Below are positions 9,498 to 18,560 of a DNA stretch of 33,684 nt, piece after piece (positions within the stretch are counted from its first letter, which is position 1; each line of letters opens with the position of its first letter). This DNA comes from Clostridia bacterium (lineage in GTDB: Bacteria > Bacillota > Clostridia > Christensenellales > Borkfalkiaceae): positions 1-33,684 of the forward strand of contig JAFQGG010000012.1 of NCBI GenBank assembly GCA_017415505.1. Direction: 5' to 3'. A program made the position numbers and the translations under genes. The notes under the pieces are model-generated. The model was given only the letters and a program-made list of their open reading frames with translations, ran no database searches and was not told where the DNA came from.

Positions 9498-12400
9498 TTA
9501 TTCCGTTACGGTGATGACGCACTTCGCTTGCGTGAAGTGTCCCATTTCGTCGAATACGTTATAATATACCACGTATTCGCCCGCAACCGTAGCCTCGAAC
9601 GCGTTGCCGAGAAGCGCAATCATTTTACCGCTCGGCAAAAGCAAGGTCGTTTGTACTTGAAGCGATTCCGTCGGCGTGATATTGTCGCTCATGGAAACGA
9701 TTTTAGGAATGACGATAACGCCGACTTTCGCCGTCATAGAAGTTCTTTCAATCGTGACGCTCGGCAATACGGAATCCGCACAGTACACCGAGTAGGTATA
9801 ACGAAGCGCGTTTCCGCTACCGTCTTGCGCAAGGTAAACCACCGAATACCGACCGAAATCCGTCAAAGTAAACACGTAGGTTTTTTGCGTGTCCTGCTTG
9901 CCGTCGAGCACCGTGCCGTCGTCCGCTTTCCCGTAAGTACCGTCGGGAAGCGTTACCGAGTAAGTATGCGGTACGTAGCCCGAAAGCACGTCGTACACGG
10001 TCGCGGGTTTCAAAGTGATTTTTTCGCCCGTATCTCTTTCGCCGACCATTCTTTCAAGACTCAACTGCGGTTCGATCAAGTCGCCCGTGAAGTTATAGAA
10101 ATATTGGTTGTTCAATTTTACGAAGGTCACTTGGCTTGCGCCCGAAACGGAGCTCATGCCCATCGAGAAGGCAAGCTCGCCCTCGAAGCCCTCAAATTTC
10201 TCGCCGTTTATATACGAATCCAAAGTGAACGACTTATCGTTGAGCGTAACCGTATCCCCTTCGTATTCGAGTTGCATGGAAGATTCGGCAAAATCCGCGA
10301 ACGAAACCGCGTATTGCGTCTTATATTTGCCGTTGACAAACACCTGCAAATTCCCCTCGTTTTTCACGGTAATTTTCACCTTTTGCGACGTGTTTTGCAC
10401 GCTCGACAAATAGATATCCACCGCGGTGAAGTTGGGGGTAGACGGGAAGAACATTACGGAGAAGGAATCCGCGCGCAAAGGGTTGATAAACTCGAACACG
10501 GTATCCTCGTTAAAGCGCAAATACGCGCAATCGTCGTCCGCCACGACGCTCGCGGAATCGGAGTCGTAAACGAAATATTTCGTAATATCAAGCTCGCCGT
10601 CCGCGTTTCTTACCGAACGCACGGGAATTTCAAACGATTTGCTCGTTTTGTTACTGCCCGCGCTCACGGAATAAGAAACGGTAATAGTTTTCGCCTCGCC
10701 CACCGTGTAAACGCCGTCTTTGGTAACGCTCACGCCTTTGCCGTCCTCTTTCACCTCCAAAGTGCAAGTCGCTTGCTTTGGCGCACCGCTCGAAAGATCG
10801 TAGCCGTATACCGCCGTCGGCAATCGATAGGTATTCCCCTCGATAAAGAGCTTGGGCAATACGATTTCGGACGCGATATACGGTTCTTGCTTCGCCGTGA
10901 CGGAAATCTCGAATTTCTCTTGCGCTTGCAACACGTAATCGCGTGCGGTGAACGCCACCTCGTAAACGCCCGCGTACAGCGGGGTGAAGGTAAGCGCGTC
11001 TTTGTCTATTTTATAGCTAATCTCGGGATTGGATTTGAGCGTAGCCACGATATCCACGCTACTGTTGCCGAACGCGTGTTTGACCGCGTACGAATCCGCC
11101 ACTCGCACTTCGTTGCCCGAAACGGCGTTTTGCAAAGGATTTACAAGCTCAATTTCAATCGTGTCCGTCGCGTTGACCGTTTGCACGTTCACGGGATATT
11201 CCGCCTTCAAACCGAACGCGTTTTTCGCCGTATACACGATCGTGTAAGCACCCTCTTCGTCGGGCGTAAATTTGCCGTCCTTTACGGGCACGCGATACGC
11301 GTTCGTACCGTAATAACCGAAGTACACTTCCGCCGATACGGAAATATTGCCCTCGTAGATATCCCACGCGGACGCGTTAAAGAGCGTATACGGTACGCCT
11401 TTCACCGCCTTGGGCAAGTCCCCTTTCTCGTGCCCCGCGTAGTCCACCGAAATAGAGGGCGCGCGGTCTACTTCCACTTCACCTACGGAAAGATCGTGAT
11501 TCCCGATCTTCGTTACGACGAGATCGAGCGTCGCGTTTTGATAGCTGGTCGCGTTTACGGAAACGAATACCTCGCCCGTCGTGAAGCCTTCCCAAGCCGT
11601 TTCGTGACAAAGCGGGTGGTCGAGATAGGTAACGAGCTTTTTCATACTGCCGTTGCCCGTGTAAATCGCTTTGTTTTCGTAATCCCAAAACAGCTTAAAC
11701 TCTTTATCCCCAATCTCCTCGTTTGGATTCAAATACCCCGAAATTGAATAGGGAATATATACGCCGTAATAGCCGTCTTGGAATTTATGATATCGCGAGC
11801 CGTTGACTACAATCGTGTTTGCCTCCGTGCTCGGTTCAAGCCCGACCATTTCTTGTCCGTTCGCGCCCGCCTGTATGTACGTACTGAGGTGCGCCCAATC
11901 GCCCGAGTGGATATAACGCTTTAACGCTACCCGTACGAAATTGTTCGAATCGTAAATATCGGTGAAGGTAACGGTGATACGACTCGCGTCCTCCGTGCCG
12001 AGCGTCGCCGGCGTACAGAACATACTAAATACCGCTTCGCCGTCGAATTCGTTCAAATCGACGATACCGTTATAAGAGAGCGTTTCGTTGGGCGCGATAC
12101 GCGCGACGATACCGTTTTTATCCGTCGCGTATTTTTCGTGCGCGCCGTACTCCCACGACGATTTCTTGCCGTCAAACGAAACCGCCGATTCTTTTACGGT
12201 GAAGGTTTCGCGTTCTTCGTAATATTTACCGTCCACGACCGTATAGTATACGACCGTGTACAAGCCCGCGTCTAACACCTCGATTTTTCCGTTCCTAACG
12301 GTGTACGAGCTACCGTCGGGATAGACGATCATTGCCGTGGAATCGTACTCCGTATCGCCGACGGTGATTTTCTTTTGCGGGATTTCTACCGTTTGATTTT

Positions 12401-12530
12401 TGGAATACGCCTCTTCCAACGCCGCGACCGATTCACCGCCCGAAAGCCGTGCGAGCGTAATCGCACCGCCGACGGCGACGCAACAAAGCGTTGCGCAAAG
12501 CAGTCCTTTTAAGACCGTTTTCTTTTTCAT
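9498..12530 (-). CDS. Secreted multi-Ig-like protein (1010 aa)
   Basis: ATG at 12530 with AAGGAG eight bases upstream. Residues 1 to about 35 form a signal peptide (MKKKTVLKGLLCATLCCVAV, GGAITLA) without a clear lipobox at the cleavage site, so probably secreted or N-terminally anchored. The rest is beta-rich and repetitive: several Ig-like sandwiches ending in patterns such as 'AGLYTVVYYT', 'EGAYTIVYTAKNAFG', 'AGVYEVAFTARDY', 'FGRYSVVYLAQDGSGN' and 'AGEYVVYYNVFDEMG', with larger jelly-roll-like regions between them (about 130-330 and 620-790). Such Y-x-V-x-Y-x-A-x-D motifs are typical of bacterial Ig-like/cadherin-like adhesive or carbohydrate-binding proteins. No catalytic motif was seen. 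The stop codon lies 11 bases before the DUF4838 start and beside its ribosome binding site. Confidence 0.85.
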   Translation of the reverse strand: MKKKTVLKGLLCATLCCVAVGGAITLARLSGGESVAALEEAYSKNQTVEIPQKKITVGDTEYDSTAMIVYPDGSSYTVRNGKIEVLDAGLYTVVYYTVVDGKYYEERETFTVKESAVSFDGKKSSWEYGAHEKYATDKNGIVARIAPNETLSYNGIVDLNEFDGEAVFSMFCTPATLGTEDASRITVTFTDIYDSNNFVRVALKRYIHSGDWAHLSTYIQAGANGQEMVGLEPSTEANTIVVNGSRYHKFQDGYYGVYIPYSISGYLNPNEEIGDKEFKLFWDYENKAIYTGNGSMKKLVTYLDHPLCHETAWEGFTTGEVFVSVNATSYQNATLDLVVTKIGNHDLSVGEVEVDRAPSISVDYAGHEKGDLPKAVKGVPYTLFNASAWDIYEGNISVSAEVYFGYYGTNAYRVPVKDGKFTPDEEGAYTIVYTAKNAFGLKAEYPVNVQTVNATDTIEIELVNPLQNAVSGNEVRVADSYAVKHAFGNSSVDIVATLKSNPEISYKIDKDALTFTPLYAGVYEVAFTARDYVLQAQEKFEISVTAKQEPYIASEIVLPKLFIEGNTYRLPTAVYGYDLSSGAPKQATCTLEVKEDGKGVSVTKDGVYTVGEAKTITVSYSVSAGSNKTSKSFEIPVRSVRNADGELDITKYFVYDSDSASVVADDDCAYLRFNEDTVFEFINPLRADSFSVMFFPSTPNFTAVDIYLSSVQNTSQKVKITVKNEGNLQVFVNGKYKTQYAVSFADFAESSMQLEYEGDTVTLNDKSFTLDSYINGEKFEGFEGELAFSMGMSSVSGASQVTFVKLNNQYFYNFTGDLIEPQLSLERMVGERDTGEKITLKPATVYDVLSGYVPHTYSVTLPDGTYGKADDGTVLDGKQDTQKTYVFTLTDFGRYSVVYLAQDGSGNALRYTYSVYCADSVLPSVTIERTSMTAKVGVIVIPKIVSMSDNITPTESLQVQTTLLLPSGKMIALLGNAFEATVAGEYVVYYNVFDEMGHFTQAKCVITVTE

Positions 12531-12568
12531 TCTTTTTCTCCTTTTTATTTTCTTTTTTTCCTTTCCCC

Positions 12569-12594
12569 TGCGCGAGCCGTGCAGTGCCCGCGCA
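12569..12594 (-). promoter_or_regulatory. Leader hairpin before the 1010-aa gene
   Basis: Nine paired positions (TGCGCGGGC with GCTCGCGCA on the minus strand, one G-U) around the loop ACTGCACG. It sits between a possible internal promoter and the ribosome binding site, so it would be in the 5' leader. No ligand-binding RNA family was recognised. Confidence 0.45.
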
Positions 12595-12609
12595 AAGTTT
12601 TATTAACTA

Positions 12610-12661
12610 TATAATAACACAAATATAACCGTTCGTTAGTATTTCCGTCCACGGAAATACT
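12610..12661 (-). promoter_or_regulatory. Possible internal promoter with 24-bp dyad
   Basis: After the permease stop (12677) there is a perfect dyad, AGTATTTCCGT-GG-ACGGAAATACT on the minus strand (12661-12638), followed by AT-rich sequence with a TATTAT/TATATA candidate -10 near 12610-12618. No good -35 was found. The dyad has no T-run after it, so it looks more like an operator than a terminator. The 146-bp gap is the largest between the permease and surface-protein genes, which fits a second start of transcription. Confidence 0.35.
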
Positions 12662-12676
12662 ACTTTTGTCCAAAGT

Positions 12677-13597
12677 TTATTCTTTCACGCCACCCATCGT
12701 CACGTTGCCTAAAATCCTGTTTCTAAACACGAGGAAGATAATCAAAATCGGCAACAAAATCACGAGCGCACCGCTCATTTTCATGGGCACGATACTCATT
12801 TTGTTTCCGCCGTATCGAGTGACGAAATCCAAGCCGAACGCAAGCGTAGGGAAGGACGGGAAGTACAAAAGCGGAGCTTGATAATCGTTCCAAAACGCAA
12901 CGAAGTTCAATATGATAATCGTGAACAGCGTGTTTCTCACGATCGGGAATACGATCAAAAGCAAAATTTGTAATTCCGACGCCCCGTCGATACTCGCCGC
13001 TTCCGAAAACTCTTTGGACATGGATTTGAAAGTCGCTTGGAATACGAGGAAATACATACCGAGGAAGTTGAACTTTTGTACCCACGAGCCGAAGCGGGTG
13101 TCGTACAAGCCGAGCGTTTTCAAGATTTGCATTTCCGAGGGATACGCCCCGACGATCGGCAAAATCATGGTGATAATAACGATTTTCGTGATAATATCGC
13201 TCATACGGTATTCGAAATTCGTCGTCATGTACGCCATAACCATGGTAACGACAGCGGAAATCACCGCGCAACCGCCCGCGTAAACGACCGTATTGAGAAG
13301 CATTGCGCCAAACTTGATCGGCTTATTCGCCTCCGTCGCCGTATTGATGTAAATTTTGAAGTTGGAGAATACGTAGAAAATATTGCTCCACTCCCATTCC
13401 CAAGGCATACCCTTGGGCAAGCCGAGTTTGTTTACGCGAAACTCCATTTGCGTTTTAAGCGCGGTGGTAAGTCCCCAATATATCAACGCGAGCATGGACA
13501 GCGCGTACAACGCCAACACGATTAGCCCCACGATCTTAAAGGGCGAAATTTCCAATTTCTGGAAGAATTTTTTCCAGCTAAATTTTTCTTTTTCCAC
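12677..13597 (-). CDS. Carbohydrate ABC transporter permease, MalG/CUT1 type (306 aa)
   Basis: The start is GTG at 13597, two bases after the stop of the preceding permease, with GGGGGTGA as ribosome binding site. The protein has about six membrane segments and the inner-membrane permease EAA motif, 'EFSEAASIDGASELQILLLIVFPI', that contacts the ATPase. Length and layout match CUT1 family permeases (usually 270-310 aa). With the neighbouring permease and solute-binding lipoprotein it forms a sugar or oligosaccharide importer. The ATPase gene is absent from the window, as is common for CUT1 systems that share an MsmK/MalK-type ATPase. Confidence 0.95.
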   Translation of the reverse strand: MEKEKFSWKKFFQKLEISPFKIVGLIVLALYALSMLALIYWGLTTALKTQMEFRVNKLGLPKGMPWEWEWSNIFYVFSNFKIYINTATEANKPIKFGAMLLNTVVYAGGCAVISAVVTMVMAYMTTNFEYRMSDIITKIVIITMILPIVGAYPSEMQILKTLGLYDTRFGSWVQKFNFLGMYFLVFQATFKSMSKEFSEAASIDGASELQILLLIVFPIVRNTLFTIIILNFVAFWNDYQAPLLYFPSFPTLAFGLDFVTRYGGNKMSIVPMKMSGALVILLPILIIFLVFRNRILGNVTMGGVKE

Positions 13598-13599
13598 GA

Positions 13600-14508
13600 T
13601 TAGTTCACCCCCGGTCCGTATTTTTCAAGCAATTTCTTCACGATAAGCGTAACGGGTGCGGTGATAAACGTAAGCACCAAACCGAACGCGGAAAGGTAAG
13701 GATATTCCGCGTTGCCCGCCTTTTGCACGCTCACGTACAGGTAGTACCCCACCGTCCAAAGTTGCGGTTCGGCGTTACCGGCGTAAAATTGATAGAGCGC
13801 CATTTGATTGGTGAACACCGCCGCAAGCCCTACCGTGATAAAGGTGCTTACCGTCGGGAATACCATGGGCACGGTGATAAAGATAAACTCTTTCATGGGG
13901 GTGAAGCCGTCCAATTTCGCATACTCTACGATAGAGTCGGAAATGTTGTTCATCGCGCCCACGTACATCATGGTGGAAGTACCGAACCCCGTCCAAAGCG
14001 TGTAGAAAAGAATCGTTCCCCACGCCGTATTCGGGTCAGCCAAAAGGTCGGGTACTTTCGTGCCGAACGGTTCTAAAAATTCAGGGAGCGCGTACACCAT
14101 GAAGTAGCGAAACATGATAACGAGTACGATACTCGAAATGATTTGGGGCATGAACAGCATGACTCTAAACAGCCCGCTCCCGAAGTACTTTTTGTATACG
14201 TAAAAGGAAAAGAACAGCGCGAGCGTCGAGCCGACGCAAAGCCCCACGAACCATACGATAGCGGAGTTTGTAAACGCCGTGGAAATGCTCGTATCCTTGA
14301 ATATCGCCTTAATAACCGTGGCAAAGTTATCAAGGAATACGAAGCTTTCCCCCTCCGTTACCGAATAGCTCTTGAACGCCAATATGAGCGAATTGATATT
14401 CACGCAAATATAGAAGATGAAAAACTGCAATAACGGCAGGGAAATCATCAACCAATAGAATATCTTTCTATTCCGCTCTTTTAATTTTCTCGAAGCATTG
14501 TTTGCCAT
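13600..14508 (-). CDS. Carbohydrate ABC transporter permease, MalF/UgpA type (302 aa)
   Basis: Start chosen at ATG 14508 (MANNASRKLKERNRK), which has GGGAG about eight bases upstream; an in-frame TTG at 14526 overlaps the stop of the binding-protein gene and has no site of its own. The protein has about six membrane segments and a degenerate EAA loop ('EYAKLDGFTPMKEFIFITVPMV'). It pairs with the MalG-type permease downstream. The gene starts 15 bases after the binding-protein stop, so translation is probably coupled. Confidence 0.93.
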   Translation of the reverse strand: MANNASRKLKERNRKIFYWLMISLPLLQFFIFYICVNINSLILAFKSYSVTEGESFVFLDNFATVIKAIFKDTSISTAFTNSAIVWFVGLCVGSTLALFFSFYVYKKYFGSGLFRVMLFMPQIISSIVLVIMFRYFMVYALPEFLEPFGTKVPDLLADPNTAWGTILFYTLWTGFGTSTMMYVGAMNNISDSIVEYAKLDGFTPMKEFIFITVPMVFPTVSTFITVGLAAVFTNQMALYQFYAGNAEPQLWTVGYYLYVSVQKAGNAEYPYLSAFGLVLTFITAPVTLIVKKLLEKYGPGVN

Positions 14509-14522
14509 CGTAGCAACTCCCG

Positions 14523-16208
14523 TCAATTAAAATATTTAGAATACAGGCTATTCCAGGTGCTTTGCGTAACACGCATACCCTCGAAGTAATCTTTCGCACT
14601 AATACCGCTCGATTTCATTGCCGTAAGCGCAACGAGATATTCCTTGCCGTTCACGTGCGAGCCGAAGGAAGAGTTGTGCATAAATTTGAAATTCAATTCC
14701 GAGTTGATGTAAATCTTGTTATCCGAAATAGGACGAACCACGTTCGTACCGTCGCCACGAAGATCGGTAATTGATTTATAGAAATTATCCAAGCCGTCGT
14801 ACTGGTCTTTCGTAAGCGTGTAGTTCAAGCCCTTATAGCAACCGCTCGTCGTGGTAAATTCTTGAAGTTTTTCGTCCGTGTACGCGTATTGCAAGAAGGT
14901 TTTCGCCAAGTTCACGAGCGCGGGATCGTCTTTAATATTCGCGTTGATCAAGGCGTAGGAATAGGTTTCGTCTACGAGATAGAAGTCCCCGCCGTTTGCC
15001 TCGGTCACGCTACCGCTCACCTTGGTAGGCAACGGCATCCACGCAAAATCTCTGCCCTCCGCGTCTTCGCCGTACGCTTCTACCGAACGAACGAACGCCG
15101 CTTTCGCCTCGTTGTACCAGAACGAACCTTCAATCAACATACCGATCGGCTCGTTTTCCAAGTCGCTCATGATATATTCTTCCTGCGCGTCTATGTGCGA
15201 AAGTACGGAATTGATTTTTTCGCTAAAATATTTATCCTTGTTCTTTACGAGCTTTTCCACGAATTCAAGCGCGTAATACTTACCCGCGAACGAAGAGGTG
15301 AGATACCCCGTTTGCGTGGTAATCGTCTTTTCTTCCACGATCGGCGCGTTGCCGTTCCAGCCCGTAATAATTTCCGCTTTCACGAGGTCTTCGCCCGAAA
15401 GCGTACCGCCCTTCGAGGAGTCGAACGAGAACGCAAGTTCGAGTTGGTCGCGACCCAAATAGGAAACCATTAAGCCTTCGAGAAGCATATCCATGTACCC
15501 CTCGTACATACCCGAATAGATAAACGGCGTAACGCCCACTTTCACCATTTGATCGCAAAGCGCAAAGAATTCTTCGTGCGTTGCGGGCAAACCGTCGTCC
15601 AGCGTACCGCTCTTACCGTCAGGACCAGCCGAAAGCTTACCCGACGCGTTCGTCCAACCGCCACCTTGTTTCATATACAGTTGCTTTTTGTTGAACACCA
15701 CTTTATCGTAAGTAACGCCGGGGTAGTATTCGTAGTGGGGAAGCGCGTAATAGTTGCCGTCCACCGCCGTCAAAGCACGGCGTTGATGATCGGTGAGTTT
15801 GCTTTCAATCGTCTTACCGTCGGCATTCGTTTCCGTTACGATATCGGAAATATCGAGCAATTTATTGGATGCAGCAAGCTGGTTATAGGCAACGCTTTCC
15901 GAGAAAATGACGTTGTAGATTTCCGTGGAAATGGAGTCTACGTGGTTCGCTGTACTCGCATCAAGAATGAGCTGCGCGCCCTTTTTCCCTTCTTCAAAGG
16001 AAACTTCCGCGTAATCCTCTTCAAAGGATTTCTTCAACTTCGTGAGCCAATCGCTACCTACGCCACCGTCGTAATTCGCCACGTAAAGTTGCGTTTTGGT
16101 TGCGTCGATTTCTTCCACGATATCGTCCGAATCGTCGGGATTACAGCCAACGAAGCAAGAAGTTGCAAGCGCCGTAACCGCCAATAAGAGTGCCAATTTT
16201 TTCTTCAT
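14523..16208 (-). CDS. Extracellular sugar-binding lipoprotein of ABC importer (561 aa)
   Basis: ATG at 16208 with CGGAGGA ten bases upstream. Signal peptide with lipobox FVGC (Cys22) and acidic linker (NPDDSDDIVEE). The mature part follows the family 1 solute-binding layout: 'LTKLKKSFEEDYAEVSF', 'SESVAYNQLAASNKLLDISDIV', 'YYALPHYEYYPGVTYDKVVFNKKQL', 'PATHEEFFALCDQMVKVGVTPF' and a late 'AWMPLP' segment. At 561 aa it is longer than simple monosaccharide-binding proteins, as often seen for oligosaccharide binders. It delivers substrate to the two permeases encoded next. The ligand cannot be inferred. Confidence 0.93.
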   Translation of the reverse strand: MKKKLALLLAVTALATSCFVGCNPDDSDDIVEEIDATKTQLYVANYDGGVGSDWLTKLKKSFEEDYAEVSFEEGKKGAQLILDASTANHVDSISTEIYNVIFSESVAYNQLAASNKLLDISDIVTETNADGKTIESKLTDHQRRALTAVDGNYYALPHYEYYPGVTYDKVVFNKKQLYMKQGGGWTNASGKLSAGPDGKSGTLDDGLPATHEEFFALCDQMVKVGVTPFIYSGMYEGYMDMLLEGLMVSYLGRDQLELAFSFDSSKGGTLSGEDLVKAEIITGWNGNAPIVEEKTITTQTGYLTSSFAGKYYALEFVEKLVKNKDKYFSEKINSVLSHIDAQEEYIMSDLENEPIGMLIEGSFWYNEAKAAFVRSVEAYGEDAEGRDFAWMPLPTKVSGSVTEANGGDFYLVDETYSYALINANIKDDPALVNLAKTFLQYAYTDEKLQEFTTTSGCYKGLNYTLTKDQYDGLDNFYKSITDLRGDGTNVVRPISDNKIYINSELNFKFMHNSSFGSHVNGKEYLVALTAMKSSGISAKDYFEGMRVTQSTWNSLYSKYFN

Positions 16209-16260
16209 AATTTTATCCTCCGATAAATATATTTTTTATTTTTTCAATGAAAGTTTTTTT

Positions 16261-16303
16261 GTTTGCTTTTGGTAAAAGCAAACAACCCCGCGGGGTGATT
16301 TTT
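16261..16303 (-). promoter_or_regulatory. Tandem hairpins between GH3 and binding-protein genes
   Basis: Two adjacent inverted repeats: 16261-16283 (GTTTGCTTTT and AAAAGCAAAC around a 3-base loop) and the 12-bp palindrome ACCCCGCGGGGT (16285-16296). The T7 run at 16299-16305 lies on the plus-strand side; in the operon's direction the second is followed only by TGTTTGCTTTT. They may act as a partial terminator or RNA-processing/stabilising site, which would give the binding-protein mRNA a different level from the GH3 mRNA. Confidence 0.5.
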
Positions 16304-16314
16304 TTATCGCGTTT

Positions 16315-18474
16315 TCAAAGAGTTTTCAATTCTTCCACGATTTTCTTCAATTTTTCCTCGTCCAACGCGCCGTTTGCGAAATACACGAACGAACGCATAG
16401 GCATATTGTATACCGAATTTTTCAAAAATTCTTCTTTTTCGAAATCGCCCGTCGCGTTTTCGTCGCCGAACGCCCAAACCTTAATCGCTTTTTCGAAGTA
16501 TTTCAACGCCGTCGCGCGGTATTTCTCGTTACAAAGGAAGAATCCGAGCGGTGTTTTTTCGTTGATGATAGACAAGTTTTCCTCTTCAAGCGTTACCCGC
16601 TCTTCCGCCAAAATCTCTTCCGAGGATTTTGCCAAACACACGGCGTATTTGCCCGTTAGCAATATTTTCTTTCCGTTTTCGTACCGCTCGAAGTGCGATT
16701 TATCCAACCGTATAACCGCTCGTTTTTTACCGCCCTTTTCCACGGCTACTTTACAAAAATCGAGAAGTCTTAGTTTCGGTTGGAAGGGCGAGAAGGATTG
16801 GAGGTACACCTGCAAGGTTTCTTTGCCGTCGAACGCCGATTCGTTTTTGACGACGCAGGAAATTTCAAATTCGTACGCGCCCGTGCGTTTAATCTCGATT
16901 TCTTCCGTTTTGAAGTCGCAGTAGGTCAATCCGAACCCGAACGGATACGCCGTCTTTACGCCGTAGGTCGTATAATAGCGATAGCCCACGAACTCCCGTT
17001 CCTCGTAAACGATTTTTTTCTTCGCACCGAAGTTGGCGTTGGAGGAAACTTGCGAAAGGGAAAGCGGGAAGCTCTCGGCAAGTCTGCCTGCGGGAGAAGT
17101 TTTCCCAAACAGCGCGTCGGCAACCGCTCCGCCACCGTAACTACCCGCGTAATAGGTTTCCAAAAGTCCCTTGGCGTTTTCGGCGAAGCGCGTTTCCACC
17201 GCACTACCGTTCTGCATTACCACGACCACCTTTTCGTGGTGACGGCAAAGCGTTTCTACGCACGCCGTTTGCTCGGCGGGGAAGCAAATGTCTTTTCTAT
17301 CGAACGCCTCGCTGTCGTTTTTGTCGGACACGCAAACGAATACTACGACTTTATCGTATTTTTTCAACGCCGAAAGCTTTTCCGCGGACAGCTCGTACGC
17401 GGGGATATAATCGCAATTTTCGTTATACTTGCGCATCTCCGCAAGCGGGGAAGATTGCGATTTCGTCTTCAACTCCGCGCAACCGCCCCCTTGAATACGC
17501 GGGCTTTCCGCCCGCCAGCCTACTACGAGCAGTTTTTCCGTCCTTAAAAGGGGTAAAACGCCTTCGTTTTTCAAAAGCACGAACGCCTCGGCGGTACGCT
17601 TTCTCAAAACTTCCCCGTCCGTAACCGTCGCCGTTTGCGGTTTTTCTTTTACGAAGCGTTCCAAGCGTAACAGCCGTTCTATCTTCCCGTCAATCTCCGC
17701 TTCCGTAAGCACGCCGTTTTCCATTGCCTTTTGCAACGCGGGAACGGTAATTTTTGCGTTCCCCGGCATTTCCAAATCCAAACCGTTTTGGAACGCCGAC
17801 GAGAGATTTTCCACGGCGCACCAATCGGAAACGACGACGCCTTCAAATCCCCATTCTTCGCGCAAAACCGTTTTGAGAAGGTACGCGTTTTCCGTCGCGG
17901 GCACGCCGTTGACGCTACTGTACGACGCCATGATCATATCGGGTTTCGCTTGCGTTACCACCGTTTCGAACGCCTTTAAGTACAAATTGCGCAGGGTGTC
18001 GTCGTCCACCGTACATTCCAGCGCCCAACGCCCGTTTTCTTGGTTATTGCAAGCAAAATGCTTTACGCAGGTCGCCGTGCCCTCTTCCCGAATCCCTTTT
18101 ACGAACCGTGAAGCAAGCGCGCCCGTCAATACGGGGTCTTCGGAATAATACTCGAAATTCCGTCCGCAAAGCGGATGGCGCTTGATATTGATTGCAGGTC
18201 CTAAAAGCAAATCCACGCCCGCCGTTCTACATTCCGCGCCGAGCATTTTTCCAAGCTCGTAACAGCTCTCTCTATCCCAAGACGAAGCCATAAGACAGGT
18301 ATAGGGAAAACAGGTGGCGCTTCCGTCTTTCGTTTTCACGCCGTTCGGACCGTCCGCCATTTGCACGCCCGTCGCAACGCCGTCTAATCGCACGGCGGAG
18401 AACCCGTCGTAGCCCGTGAGCAATCGCAACTTATCTTCTATTTTCATTCGTTTGATAATTTCTTTCACTTTCAT
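16315..18474 (-). CDS. Glycoside hydrolase family 3 beta-glycosidase, cytoplasmic (719 aa)
   Basis: GH3 signatures in order: 'MADGPNGV' (residues 39-46), 'GRNFEYYSEDP' (104-114), 'CVKHFACNNQE' (136-146), 'MASYSSVNGVPAT' (182-194) and 'GVVVSDWCAV' with the catalytic nucleophile Asp217. The C-terminal half has the GH3 alpha/beta sandwich ('ETYYAGSYGGGAVADALFGKTSPAGRLAESFP') and a fibronectin-III-like end domain. There is no signal peptide, so it should act inside the cell on imported oligosaccharides, releasing monosaccharides from non-reducing ends. Start ATG at 18474 is supported by the conserved N-terminus, although only a weak purine-rich site precedes it. It is first in the cluster, directly behind an AraC-type operator and promoter. 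Substrate (gluco-, xylo- or other beta-linked sugar) is not determined. Confidence 0.95.
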   Translation of the reverse strand: MKVKEIIKRMKIEDKLRLLTGYDGFSAVRLDGVATGVQMADGPNGVKTKDGSATCFPYTCLMASSWDRESCYELGKMLGAECRTAGVDLLLGPAINIKRHPLCGRNFEYYSEDPVLTGALASRFVKGIREEGTATCVKHFACNNQENGRWALECTVDDDTLRNLYLKAFETVVTQAKPDMIMASYSSVNGVPATENAYLLKTVLREEWGFEGVVVSDWCAVENLSSAFQNGLDLEMPGNAKITVPALQKAMENGVLTEAEIDGKIERLLRLERFVKEKPQTATVTDGEVLRKRTAEAFVLLKNEGVLPLLRTEKLLVVGWRAESPRIQGGGCAELKTKSQSSPLAEMRKYNENCDYIPAYELSAEKLSALKKYDKVVVFVCVSDKNDSEAFDRKDICFPAEQTACVETLCRHHEKVVVVMQNGSAVETRFAENAKGLLETYYAGSYGGGAVADALFGKTSPAGRLAESFPLSLSQVSSNANFGAKKKIVYEEREFVGYRYYTTYGVKTAYPFGFGLTYCDFKTEEIEIKRTGAYEFEISCVVKNESAFDGKETLQVYLQSFSPFQPKLRLLDFCKVAVEKGGKKRAVIRLDKSHFERYENGKKILLTGKYAVCLAKSSEEILAEERVTLEEENLSIINEKTPLGFFLCNEKYRATALKYFEKAIKVWAFGDENATGDFEKEEFLKNSVYNMPMRSFVYFANGALDEEKLKKIVEELKTL

Positions 18475-18506
18475 AAAAATTCTTTTTACGCCTATATACC
18501 CTATAT

Positions 18507-18549
18507 ATTATAAAGTTATATTATAAAGTGTAATTATTTTATCACGCAA
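18507..18549 (-). promoter_or_regulatory. Promoter of the GH3/ABC cluster
   Basis: On the minus strand, TTGCGT (18549-18544), an 18-base spacer and TATAAT (18525-18520). A second TATAAT (18512-18507) lies 13 bases on, in a small direct repeat of ACTTTATAATATA. The poor -35 suits an activator-dependent promoter. Confidence 0.65.
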
Positions 18550-18560
18550 ACAGAGGGCTT

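Noticed and set aside
6178-9564. 1128-codon open frame on the plus strand
   Set aside because: It is antisense to the 1473-aa lipoprotein and the DUF4838 gene. Its translation is Arg/His/Val-rich without domain patterns, typical of an antisense frame of a codon-biased gene, and it has no start signals.
9528-11747. 739-codon open frame on the plus strand
   Set aside because: Antisense shadow of the 1010-aa secreted protein; no recognisable domain.
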